From Solimonas_A sp035476855 (lineage in GTDB: Bacteria > Pseudomonadota > Gammaproteobacteria > Nevskiales > Nevskiaceae): 39,364 nucleotides of DNA. The notes beneath the pieces were generated by a model. It was not told where the DNA came from. It saw only the letters and a list, made by a program, of their open reading frames with translations, and did not search any database. The stretch spans positions 1 to 39,364 of the forward strand of contig DATILC010000235.1 in assembly GCA_035476855.1 (NCBI GenBank), read 5' to 3'. How positions within the stretch are numbered: position 1 is the stretch's first letter; the number at the start of each line of letters is the position of its first letter. The translations under genes were made by a program, and so were the position numbers. Of the stretch, positions 15,317-23,126 are shown piece by piece.

Positions 15317-16924
15317 TTGAACGACCGAAACATCACGGGCCTTGTCACCATCGTCGCCGCGCTGCTGCTGGGCGCGGCACTGGCCGCTTGCGGCGGCGAC
15401 AGGGGGGCGTCGAGCGCGACGGACGCGATACCGCAATCCCAACGACAGTTGCATCGCGACGGCCCCTGGATCGTCGACGGGCACGGCCGCGTGATGCTGC
15501 TGCACGGACCGAACCAGGTGTGGAAGGCCGCGCCGGAGATCCCGCCGGTGACCGCTGGCGGCATCACCGACGCCGACGCTGCACGGATGGCGAGCTATGG
15601 CTGGAACACCGTGCGGCTGGGCGTGCGCATGACTGGCCTGATGCCCGCCAAGGGCGCGATCGATCCGGCGTATCTGGACAAGGTCGAGGCCGCGGTGGAT
15701 CTGTTCGGCCGTCACGGCCTGCATGTGCTGCTCGATATCCACCAGGACCTCTACGGTGCGCCCTGGGGTTCAGGCTTCCCGGACTGGATGGTGCCGCTGG
15801 ACCAGCCGGTTACCGCAGCGCTGCTGCGGTCGCTGTTCACGCAGCTGCGCCTGCCGCCGCTGCTCGCGGCGCTGCCATCGACACTCACCATCGGCCAGCT
15901 CGCCGCGCTGGAACCCGATCTCGGCTTCCCGTTGAATGGACTGCGCCCCAGCTCGCTGCTCGCCTGGGATTTCTTCTGGGGCGACAGCAAGCTTGCGGCC
16001 GATGATCCGCAGGGCGTCATCGGCTATGTGGGCGACGCGCTGGCGGCGCTGGCGGCGCGCCTGGGCAAGCACCCCAAGGTGATGGGCGTCGAGATCATCA
16101 ACGAGACCTTCCCCGGGACGGCGCTCGCGAGTTGCGCGGCCCTCGCCACGCCGGTCGGCTGCCTGGCAGTGGACCAGTACGTGCAGAGCGCCTGGCAGTA
16201 CCTGACCGACCGCATGCGCGCTGTCGCGGGTCCGGACCTGCTGATCTGGTGGGAGCCGAACGTGATCTGGAACGAGACCGCGGCGAGCAATCTCTCCAAT
16301 CCGCCGCTGACCCCGGCAGTGACCGATCCGCAGATCGGCTTCGCCTTCCATGACTACTGCGGTCCCGCGGAGATCGCGACTTATCTCGGCACGCCGGACA
16401 TCATCAACGACCTCAGCTGCGACGCGTTCCATGCCATTACCTGGTCCCATTTCGACGCGATCCACGCGCGCACCGGCTGGCCCGGGCTGGTCACCGAGTT
16501 CGGCAACCGTCCCGAGGGCGTCGAGCTTGAGCGGACGCTGAGTCGCGCCGACGCGCGCTTCGTGGGTTGGCACCAGTGGATGAACGGCATCACCGACCAG
16601 TCCGAGCTGCGGCCCGAGCCCGTGCCCTACGACGATGAAGTCCTCAAGCATTTCGTGCGCAGCTATCCGCAGGCCACCGCCGGCATCCCGAAGGCGCTGT
16701 TCTTCGATCCCGAAACCGGCGATATGCGCTACAGCTACGAGCCGCGCGCGCTGGGCGTGCCGACCGAGATCTACATCTCCAGCCGTCATTATCCGGACGG
16801 CTACGAACTGCTCGTGACCGGCGGACGCGCCGGCGCCAGGCCCGCGCCGGGAGGCATCGTCACGATCGAGGCCGATCCGGGCGCCGCCCTGGTCGAGATC
16901 GTGGTGCGACGGATCGGGGCATGA
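15317..16924 (+). CDS. endoglycoceramidase-like GH5 glycoside hydrolase, lipoprotein
   Basis: This 535-residue lipoprotein starts at TTG 15317, with AAAGGAAAA beginning 13 bases upstream. Only this start places a proper signal peptide (VTIVAALLLGAALAAC, lipobox LAAC) at the N-terminus. The catalytic domain is GH5, clan A: LLDIHQDLYG (about residues 137-146), acid/base Glu263 in IINETFPGT and nucleophile Glu394 in VTEFGN. The DIHQDLYG block and the C-terminal beta-sandwich with EIYISSRHYPDGYELLV match endoglycoceramidases. Those cut the glycan from ceramide in glycosphingolipids, releasing intact oligosaccharide and ceramide. Its ceramide product is the substrate of the ceramidase-like enzyme encoded upstream. 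A related activity such as glucosylceramidase or steryl-glucosidase is possible, since bacterial members of this GH5 branch vary. Confidence 0.82.
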   Translation: MNDRNITGLVTIVAALLLGAALAACGGDRGASSATDAIPQSQRQLHRDGPWIVDGHGRVMLLHGPNQVWKAAPEIPPVTAGGITDADAARMASYGWNTVRLGVRMTGLMPAKGAIDPAYLDKVEAAVDLFGRHGLHVLLDIHQDLYGAPWGSGFPDWMVPLDQPVTAALLRSLFTQLRLPPLLAALPSTLTIGQLAALEPDLGFPLNGLRPSSLLAWDFFWGDSKLAADDPQGVIGYVGDALAALAARLGKHPKVMGVEIINETFPGTALASCAALATPVGCLAVDQYVQSAWQYLTDRMRAVAGPDLLIWWEPNVIWNETAASNLSNPPLTPAVTDPQIGFAFHDYCGPAEIATYLGTPDIINDLSCDAFHAITWSHFDAIHARTGWPGLVTEFGNRPEGVELERTLSRADARFVGWHQWMNGITDQSELRPEPVPYDDEVLKHFVRSYPQATAGIPKALFFDPETGDMRYSYEPRALGVPTEIYISSRHYPDGYELLVTGGRAGARPAPGGIVTIEADPGAALVEIVVRRIGA

Positions 16925-16932
16925 CCCTGACT

Positions 16933-16955
16933 GCCGCTGCAGATGCTGTAGCGGC
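16933..16955. terminator. hairpin between the endoglycoceramidase-like gene and the araC-type gene
   Basis: GCCGCTGCA (16933-16941) pairs with TGTAGCGGC (16947-16955) with one G-T wobble and a 5-base loop, 9 bases after the stop. There is no T-run. It probably ends or attenuates the upstream operon. Confidence 0.4.
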
Positions 16956-16973
16956 CGGTTGACGCGAGTTGTC

Positions 16974-17780
16974 ATGGCCGCGACGCTGAACATCTGGCGG
17001 GACCGCTTCATCTTCACCGCGCCCGGCATGGAAACGGAGGCCAGCTGCCGGCCGGCGATCGCGATCCTGGTCGGCACCCGCGGCCCGATCACCATCACCA
17101 CCGACAGCGGGGCTTCCTGTTCCGGCCGGGCGCTGCTGGTGGGGCCCAATGTCCCGCGCACGCTGCGAGCCGCAGACGCCGGGCTTTACAGTCTCAACCT
17201 CGATCCGGTGCATCGTTCCTGCCGCTATCTGCGCAACCAGGTGCTGGCCGGGCGCGAGGTGGTCGACCTCAGCGCGCAGCTCGACGCGGCCACGCTGCGG
17301 CAGCTGGCGACGACGCTGCAGTCACCGGGGGACTGTGCCAACAGCTATCGAAGCTCGGAACTGCTGCTGGCCGCGCTGTTTCCGCCGCTGCTCGGGATAC
17401 CGCCGATCGACCCGCGCATCGAGATGGTCGCCTTCTGGCTGATGACGCATACGCCGCGGCGCCCCGATGCCACGCAGCTGGCCGCGTTGTGCGGACTGTC
17501 GGAAGGGCGGCTGACCCATCTGTTTACCGAGCAACTGGGGCTGTCGATTCGCAACTACCTGCACTGGGTCAAGATGCGCAAGGCCACCGAACTCCTGGGA
17601 CAGGAGATGTCGCTGACCGCGGTGGCCCATGCGATCGGCTTCGCCGATTCCTCGCATCTGAGCCGGACGTTCAAGGAATTCTTCTCGCTGACGCCGTCCT
17701 TCCTGTCGAACGCCGCGTTGGTGCGCTTCAAGGTCTGCGATAACTACGAGGTCAGTGCAGAGCGACAGACAGCGGCTTAG
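16974..17780 (+). CDS. AraC-family transcriptional regulator
   Basis: The product is 268 residues from ATG 16974 (a TTG at 16959 would add five). The first 160 residues form a small cupin-like sensor region with no recognisable ligand motif. The last 100 contain the paired helix-turn-helix of AraC proteins: PDATQLAALCGLSEGRLTHL for the first and SLTAVAHAIGFADSSHLSRT with FKEFFSLTPS for the second. It follows the endoglycoceramidase-like gene and faces an AT-rich dyad 90 bases downstream. In Pseudomonas aeruginosa an AraC-family protein, SphR, activates the ceramidase gene in response to sphingosine. By analogy this protein is a good candidate local activator responding to a sphingoid base or other hydrolysis product. 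That function is inferred. Confidence 0.87.
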   Translation: MAATLNIWRDRFIFTAPGMETEASCRPAIAILVGTRGPITITTDSGASCSGRALLVGPNVPRTLRAADAGLYSLNLDPVHRSCRYLRNQVLAGREVVDLSAQLDAATLRQLATTLQSPGDCANSYRSSELLLAALFPPLLGIPPIDPRIEMVAFWLMTHTPRRPDATQLAALCGLSEGRLTHLFTEQLGLSIRNYLHWVKMRKATELLGQEMSLTAVAHAIGFADSSHLSRTFKEFFSLTPSFLSNAALVRFKVCDNYEVSAERQTAA

Positions 17781-18136
17781 CGGCAGCAGATGGCGAGGCT
17801 GCAAAGCCGCAACGACAGGACCCGGCGTGAGGCCTGAAACGGCATAAAACGCCCTCAGAGCGGCAAAACATACTCAATAATACGGCTTAAAATTGAGTAT
17901 AAATCCCGAATAACCCCAGCTCGCGACCTTGAAAGCACTCTACGCCGGGGGTGCCAAAGCGCTCGAATGGCAGCGTTAGCCGCCCGGTACAAATGCAGCC
18001 GCCCGGTTCGAGCGCGCGCGGTCATGACGCCATACCTTCGATCTCCTCGGAACAAGGATTCCGGGCGGGCGATCACTCGCCCGCCACCAGAAACTGCGAC
18101 GGTCCCCGTCGCGGCAACCAGAGAGAGGAGAAGAGG
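17781..18136. other. 356-base intergenic region with an AT-rich dyad
   Basis: No coding sequence is credible here. The first 90 bases hold short repeats of the form CGGCATAAAAC/CGGCAAAAC (about 17840-17869). Bases 17865-17906 are markedly AT-rich compared with the rest of the window and hold the dyad listed separately. The second half (17920-18125) is GC-rich and presumably the leader of the SGNH gene, ending in GAGAGGAGAAGAGG before ATG 18137. Confidence 0.6.
17870..17900. promoter_or_regulatory. 9-bp inverted repeat with TATAAA: candidate activator-controlled promoter
   Basis: ATACTCAAT (17870-17878) and ATTGAGTAT (17892-17900) are exact reverse complements separated by 13 bases. The right half runs into TATAAAT (17898-17904), a good -10 element, while no -35-like hexamer lies at 16-18 bases. 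This layout suits an activator-dependent promoter. The adjacent araC-type gene product is the obvious candidate binder, controlling the SGNH gene at 18137 and perhaps the genes after it. Confidence 0.45.
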
Positions 18137-18967
18137 ATGCGATCACTGGATTTGAAGTCCTGTCGCTGTGCCCTGCGCCGGATCGGGACACTGCTGGCGG
18201 CGCTGTGGGTCGGCGCCGCCGCAGCGGCAGAACCCATTCCCAATTCGATGGCGGCGCTGGGCGATTCGATCACCCAGGCGGCAACGAACTGCGGCTACCT
18301 GGTGTCCTGTCCCTATGAATCCTGGTCGGCGGGCGAGGATCCGGCTGTCAACAGCCACTACCGGCGCATCCTGGCAAAGAATCCGCTGATCAACGGCCGC
18401 AACCACAATTTTGCGGTCAGTGGCGCCGAGGCGGACATGCTGGTGTACCAGGCCGGGCTCGCGGTGTACCAGGACGTGGACTACATCACGATCCTGATCG
18501 GTGCCAACGATGCCTGCGCGGATTCCGAGGCGGAGATGACGCCGGTCGATACCTTCCGCTCGGAGGTGCGTTCTGCCCTCGATCTGATCTCGTCCGGTCT
18601 GCCGAACGCGCGCATCCTGGTGGCCAGCGTGCCTGACGTGTACCGGCTGTGGCAGGTCGCGCACAACGATCCCGCCGCGGTGTGGGTCTGGAGCCAGACG
18701 CAGGTCTGCCAGAACATGCTGAAGAATCCGACCTCGACCAAGGCCACCGACGAGAAGCGCCGGCAGCGCGTGCGTCAGCGGGTGATCGACTACAACACGC
18801 AGCTGGCGCAGGAATGCGCGCTGCATGCGCACTGCAAGTTCGACGGCAATGCCCTGTTCAATTATCCCTTCGCCCTGAGCGAGCTGGGCTGGGACTACTT
18901 CCATCCGGGCATCCCTGGCCAGGCGAAGTTCGCCAGTACCACTTACCAGGCCGGCTTCAACTGGTAG
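18137..18967 (+). CDS. secreted SGNH hydrolase (phospholipase/lysophospholipase-like)
   Basis: The product is 276 residues. ATG 18137 is preceded by GAGGAGAAGAGG and followed by a signal peptide (core IGTLLAALWVGAAAAA) with no lipobox, so the protein is probably periplasmic or secreted. SGNH blocks are MAALGDSITQ (Ser44), NFAVSGAEA, ILIGANDAC and DYFHPGIPGQ (Asp253, His256). The long spacing between block I and the HNFAVSGA block, and the cysteine-containing loops, resemble the phospholipase B-like SGNH group. It differs from the two SGNH lipoproteins upstream in lacking their N-terminal beta domain. Hydrolysis of a lipid ester is likely; the substrate is unknown. Confidence 0.85.
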   Translation: MRSLDLKSCRCALRRIGTLLAALWVGAAAAAEPIPNSMAALGDSITQAATNCGYLVSCPYESWSAGEDPAVNSHYRRILAKNPLINGRNHNFAVSGAEADMLVYQAGLAVYQDVDYITILIGANDACADSEAEMTPVDTFRSEVRSALDLISSGLPNARILVASVPDVYRLWQVAHNDPAAVWVWSQTQVCQNMLKNPTSTKATDEKRRQRVRQRVIDYNTQLAQECALHAHCKFDGNALFNYPFALSELGWDYFHPGIPGQAKFASTTYQAGFNW

Positions 18968-18976
18968 TTCAAGCGT

Positions 18977-19015
18977 CGCCGGCGTCGCCGCCCCCACGGG
19001 GCGGTGACGCCGGCG
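18977..19015. terminator. long GC hairpin after the secreted SGNH gene
   Basis: An 18-base arm (18977-18994, beginning CGCCGGCGTC) pairs with 18998-19015 with a single G-U wobble and a 3-base loop. It starts 9 bases after the stop codon. It lacks a T-run but is very stable, so a terminator or 3'-end-protecting hairpin is likely. Confidence 0.55.
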
Positions 19016-19152
19016 TCAAGTAGCCGTTCGATACAAAAACAGCCGTCTGCTTCAAGTAGGCCATACTGCCAACCGCTAGGCTCCGCGACCCCGGAAGACG
19101 GATTCCGGTGAGTCCCATAACTAGAAGTCTTTGCGTGCGACGAGGAGTGGTC

Positions 19153-21576
19153 ATGAAGCATCAAGCGATGTGGTTTGTCGTCATCTCGGCTGTTGCCCTG
19201 CTGGCGGGCTGCCACCGCAGCGATCCGGTCTCCGGCGAAGACGCGGCGACGGGCTCTGGGTCGGCCATGATCAAGGTCCTGTCCAACCGCGCCGACCTGA
19301 TCAGCGGCGGCGACGCGCTGGTGGAACTGCTGCCGCCGGCGGATGCGCCGGACGGAGCGATGCGCGTCTCGGTCGGCGGGCGCGATGTCAGCGCGGCCTT
19401 CGCCAAGCGCGAGGACGGCCGCATCACCGGCCTGGTGACCGGCATGGCGCTGGGCCGCAATGTGCTCACCGCCAGCTTCCCCGGCGGCGCGCGCGGCAGC
19501 ACCGTGATCGTCAACCACCCCAACGGTGGCCCGGTGTTCTCCGGCCCGCAGCTGCAGCCCTGGACCTGCCAGGAAGCCGCGGTCGACGCGGCTTGCAACC
19601 AGCCGCCCGAGTACAGCTACCTCTACAAGTCGATCAACCCGCTGATGCCGCAGCTGCTGCCCTATGATCCGGAGAACCCGCCGGGAGATGTGGCGAGCAC
19701 GACTACCGACCAGGGCGTCACCGTGCCCTTCGTCGTGCGCGTCGAGATCGGCTACCAGGACCGCAACCAGTACCGCATCGCCACGCTGTTCCAGCCGGAG
19801 CAGCCCTGGGAGCCCTGGGCGCCACAGGAGCAGTGGAACCACAAGCTGCTGATCTCCCACGGTGGTGGCTGCGGTACCCGCTTCAACACCTGGAATGCGC
19901 CGACCACGGACTACTCCGGCACCTTCGATTTCCTTCCGGCCGGTCTCGGCCCGCTGCTGGGCGACAGCCCGACGGTGGCCCTGGGCCTGGGCTTCGCGGT
20001 GATGTCCACCGCGCTCAACGACAACGGCAAGAACTGCAACATCGTGACGCAGGCCGAGTCGCTGATGATGGCCAAGGAACGCCTGGTGGAGGCTTACGGC
20101 CCGCTGCGCTACACGATCGGAACCGGCTGCTCCGGTGGCTCGATCACACAGCAGCAGGTCGCCAATGCCTACCCGGGCATCTACCAGGGCATCCTGCCGC
20201 AGTGCTCCTTCCCCGACAGCTGGTCCTCCGCGACGCAGGTGCTGGACTACCGTCTGCTGCGTGGTTACTTTGAATCGCCCGCAAAGTGGGCGCTGGGCGT
20301 GATCTGGACGCCGCTGCAGTGGGCCGCGGTCGAGGGCAACCTGCTGCCGGTCAATGCGATCGTCAGCGACATCGGCTACTTCGACGCCTTCCTGCCGCAC
20401 ACTCCCAAGACCGGACTGGATCCGGCGCTGCAGTACCACCACGAGACCAACCCGGGCGGCGTCCGCGGCGGCGTGCCCGACGCGATGATCAACGTGCTGG
20501 GCCCGCGCCAGCGCGAGGTATGGACGCCGAACGAACAGGCCCTGGGCCACGGCTTCGCCGGCGTCGGGCTCGACAATACCGGCGTGCAGTACGGCCTCGA
20601 GACTCTGCGGCAGGCCTTGATCACACCGGACATGTTCCTCGACCTCAATGCCAAGATCGGCGGCTTCGACATCGACGTGAACCCGGTGCCGCAGCGCATG
20701 GTCGCCGACCGGCCGGCGCTGACCAACATCTACCGCAGCGGCGCGCTCAATGTCGGCAACAACCTGTCCGAGGTTGCCATCATCAACCTCACCGGCCCGG
20801 ATGTCGGCATCGCCCACGACGCCTACCGCGCCTTCGCCGTGCGCGATCGCTTGACGCTGGCGCAGGGGCATCACGACAACCACGTGATCTGGTACGGGCC
20901 GGTCGTGATCCTCGGCGATCCCGGCTTCACCGCGCAGGGCCTGGTGGCGATGGATCGCTGGCTCGCGGCGGTGGAAGCGGATACCCGTGACCTGCCGCTG
21001 GCCCAGAAGATCGTCAGCGACCGCCCGGCCGACCTGAAGGACCGCTGCGTCACCTCCAGCCTGGCAACGCCCGACGGTTTCACGCTGCCCATCCTCAGCG
21101 GCCTGCTCGACCCGATCCTCGGACCGGTGCTGGCACCGATCCTCGACCCGCTCAACGCGATCCTCTATCCGGTGCTGGCGCCTGCCTTCGGCCTGGTGGT
21201 GGACCCGGTGCTGGAGACCGTCTGCGGTCCCGGCCTGGTCGGCGATCTGGTCACCACGCGCTTCAGCACGGCGCGCGTCGTCGCCGGCGACGCGCTTTCC
21301 ACGCTGACCAACAAGTGCCAGCTCAAGCCGCTGGACCGCAGCGACAACTACGGCGCGCTGGGCTTCAGCGACGCACAATGGGCGCGGATGCAGGAGATCT
21401 TCCCGCAAGGTGTCTGCGACTTTGGCCTGCCACCGGTCGACATCCAGCCGACGATCCCCTGGCAGACCTACCAGGACGAGCAGGGCCGGGTGATCTACGG
21501 CGGCCGTCCGCTGCCGCCGGCGCCGGTGGGTGTCGCCAATGGCTGGACCGGCGCGGCGTTCAGGAGCGGGCCGTAG
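19153..21576 (+). CDS. DUF6351-like exported lipoprotein with alpha/beta-hydrolase-type serine elbow
   Basis: This 807-residue lipoprotein begins at ATG 19153 with GAGGAG 6 bases upstream. The signal peptide ends in LLAGC. The first 120 residues form a small beta domain (VLSNRADLISGGDALVEL). The main body resembles DUF6351 proteins: NHKLLISHGGGCGTRF, then GTGCSGGSITQQQ with the presumed nucleophile Ser327 in a G-x-S-x-G elbow, and AQGHHDNHVIWYG supplying a possible catalytic His. The segment encoded by 21088-21190 is a repetitive run of D/G-P-x-L units. The family is uncharacterised to my knowledge; an esterase or lipase activity on a lipid is inferred from the elbow and the neighbours. The GTG at 19108 is an unlikely longer start. 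Confidence 0.7.
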   Translation: MKHQAMWFVVISAVALLAGCHRSDPVSGEDAATGSGSAMIKVLSNRADLISGGDALVELLPPADAPDGAMRVSVGGRDVSAAFAKREDGRITGLVTGMALGRNVLTASFPGGARGSTVIVNHPNGGPVFSGPQLQPWTCQEAAVDAACNQPPEYSYLYKSINPLMPQLLPYDPENPPGDVASTTTDQGVTVPFVVRVEIGYQDRNQYRIATLFQPEQPWEPWAPQEQWNHKLLISHGGGCGTRFNTWNAPTTDYSGTFDFLPAGLGPLLGDSPTVALGLGFAVMSTALNDNGKNCNIVTQAESLMMAKERLVEAYGPLRYTIGTGCSGGSITQQQVANAYPGIYQGILPQCSFPDSWSSATQVLDYRLLRGYFESPAKWALGVIWTPLQWAAVEGNLLPVNAIVSDIGYFDAFLPHTPKTGLDPALQYHHETNPGGVRGGVPDAMINVLGPRQREVWTPNEQALGHGFAGVGLDNTGVQYGLETLRQALITPDMFLDLNAKIGGFDIDVNPVPQRMVADRPALTNIYRSGALNVGNNLSEVAIINLTGPDVGIAHDAYRAFAVRDRLTLAQGHHDNHVIWYGPVVILGDPGFTAQGLVAMDRWLAAVEADTRDLPLAQKIVSDRPADLKDRCVTSSLATPDGFTLPILSGLLDPILGPVLAPILDPLNAILYPVLAPAFGLVVDPVLETVCGPGLVGDLVTTRFSTARVVAGDALSTLTNKCQLKPLDRSDNYGALGFSDAQWARMQEIFPQGVCDFGLPPVDIQPTIPWQTYQDEQGRVIYGGRPLPPAPVGVANGWTGAAFRSGP

Positions 21577-21607
21577 TGCGGGATTGCATCGGCATGGGAG
21601 TCGAGAC

Positions 21608-23020
21608 ATGAGCCGCAAAAGAGTCGCCCCGATGGACGCCATGTTTCTCTATGGCGAGACCCGCGAAACGATGATGCATGTCGCCGGCCTGATGCCGTTC
21701 ACGCCGCCGGCGGACGCGGGCCCGGACTTCCTGCGTCTCCTGATGGAGGAGATCAGGCACACCGTCGGTGTGCAGCCGCCGTGGAATCTCAAGCTCGGCA
21801 CGCCGGGGTTCCTGCGCAACCCGCTGCACACCTGGGTGGAGGACAAGAACCTCGACATCGAATACCACGTGCGTCGTTCCGCGCTGCCCTCGCCCGGTGG
21901 CGAGCGCGAACTCGGCGTCCTGGTGTCGCGCCTGCACAGCAACCAGATGGACTTCAGCCGTCCGCCCTGGGAAATGCACCTGATCGAGGGCCTGGAGGGC
22001 GGTCGCTTCGCCTTGTACATCAAGATCCATCATGCACTGGTCGACGGCTACACCGGTGCGCGCGTGATCGCGAACATGCTGTCGCGCGATCCGGATGAAC
22101 GCGGCAAGCCGCTGTTCTTCACCCAGCCGCCGCTGCGCCGCGCGCCACGGACCGAGACGCCGGTCGCCGAATTCGGCAGCGTGCTGCAGGCAGTCGCGAC
22201 ACGCTGGGGTTCGGCCAAGATCGTCGGCAAGGCGATGCTCAACCTGCGCCGCTCGGCGCGCGACGAGGTCGATCAACTGGTGTCCTCGCTGCAGGCGCCG
22301 CGGTCGATCCTCAACGGCCGCATCAACCGCAACCGCCGCTTTGCCACCCAGCAATATTCCCTGAAGCGGCTCAAGGCGCTGGGCAAGGCCACGGGCGCCA
22401 CGCTCAATGACGTGGTGCTGGCGCTGTGCGCCGGCGGCCTGCGACGCTTCCTGCAGGAACTTGGCGAGCTGCCGGACAAGCCGCTGGTGGCTTTTCTGCC
22501 GGTCAATGTGCGGCCCAAGGGCGATCCCGGCGGCGGCAATGCGGTCGGCGCAATGCTCGCTTCGCTGGGCACCGACATCGCCGATCCGCTCGAGCGCCTG
22601 GACGCGATCGTGGCATCCACCCGCCGCGGCAAGGCGCAGATGGAGAACATGTCGGCCGGCGCGATCATCGCCTACAGCGGCCTGTTGATGGCGCCCGCAG
22701 GATTGCAGTCGTTCAACGCGATGACCGGCCTGCGCGCACGCCTGCCGCTGACCTTCAACGTCTGCGTCTCCAATGTGCCCGGGCCGTCCGAGCCGCTGTA
22801 TTTCCGCGGTGCGCGCCTGGAGGCGAGCTACCCGGTGTCGATTCCCGGACACGGCATGGCGCTCAACATCACCTGCCAGAGCTATGCCGACACCCTGAAC
22901 TTCGGCTTCATCGGTTGTCGCGACACGCTGCCGCATCTGCAGAAGCTCGCGGTCTACACCGGCGAGGCGCTGGAGGAACTGGAGGCCGCCGTCATGACGC
23001 GGAGCCCAGCACTGGCTTGA
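21608..23020 (+). CDS. wax ester synthase/diacylglycerol acyltransferase (WS/DGAT)
   Basis: This 470-residue enzyme is the usual length of bacterial WS/DGATs and starts at ATG 21608. It opens with the family's MDAMFLYGET motif. The catalytic HHALVDG follows at residues 141-147 (HHxxxDG), then PLVAFLPVNVRP and the C-terminal SNVPGPSEPLYFRGARLEASYPVS. It transfers acyl groups from acyl-CoA to fatty alcohols or diacylglycerol at the cytoplasmic membrane, forming wax or triacylglycerol inclusions. Its C-terminus is closely similar to that of the partial gene at 1-270. Surrounded by lipid hydrolase genes, it may store fatty acids released by them. It lies 31 bases after the DUF6351-like gene, probably in the same transcript. 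Confidence 0.92.
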   Translation: MSRKRVAPMDAMFLYGETRETMMHVAGLMPFTPPADAGPDFLRLLMEEIRHTVGVQPPWNLKLGTPGFLRNPLHTWVEDKNLDIEYHVRRSALPSPGGERELGVLVSRLHSNQMDFSRPPWEMHLIEGLEGGRFALYIKIHHALVDGYTGARVIANMLSRDPDERGKPLFFTQPPLRRAPRTETPVAEFGSVLQAVATRWGSAKIVGKAMLNLRRSARDEVDQLVSSLQAPRSILNGRINRNRRFATQQYSLKRLKALGKATGATLNDVVLALCAGGLRRFLQELGELPDKPLVAFLPVNVRPKGDPGGGNAVGAMLASLGTDIADPLERLDAIVASTRRGKAQMENMSAGAIIAYSGLLMAPAGLQSFNAMTGLRARLPLTFNVCVSNVPGPSEPLYFRGARLEASYPVSIPGHGMALNITCQSYADTLNFGFIGCRDTLPHLQKLAVYTGEALEELEAAVMTRSPALA

Positions 23021-23021
23021 G

Positions 23022-23083
23022 TTCGCAGGCCAGGTCGTATGGATCACTGGCGCAACAGGCCGGGCGGCGCGAAGCGGGTGCAG
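23022..23083 (+). pseudogene. decayed N-terminal fragment of an SDR gene
   Basis: One frame of this stretch reads FAGQVVWITGATG, the classical start of a short-chain dehydrogenase. About 28 bases are then missing relative to the SDR gene at 14496, after which the similarity resumes (CAACAGGCC, GGCGGCGCGAAG, GGGTGCAG), now out of frame. The nucleotide match to the 14496 gene across GGCAAGGTGGTGTGGATCAC is about 80 percent. The fragment begins right after the WS/DGAT stop and ends before the phospholipase gene. It is best read as the remnant of an SDR gene lost by deletion. Confidence 0.45.
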
Positions 23084-23126
23084 GCGCCATTGCAGCTTTT
23101 GCCGGATACTCGGACGGGGGGACGAC

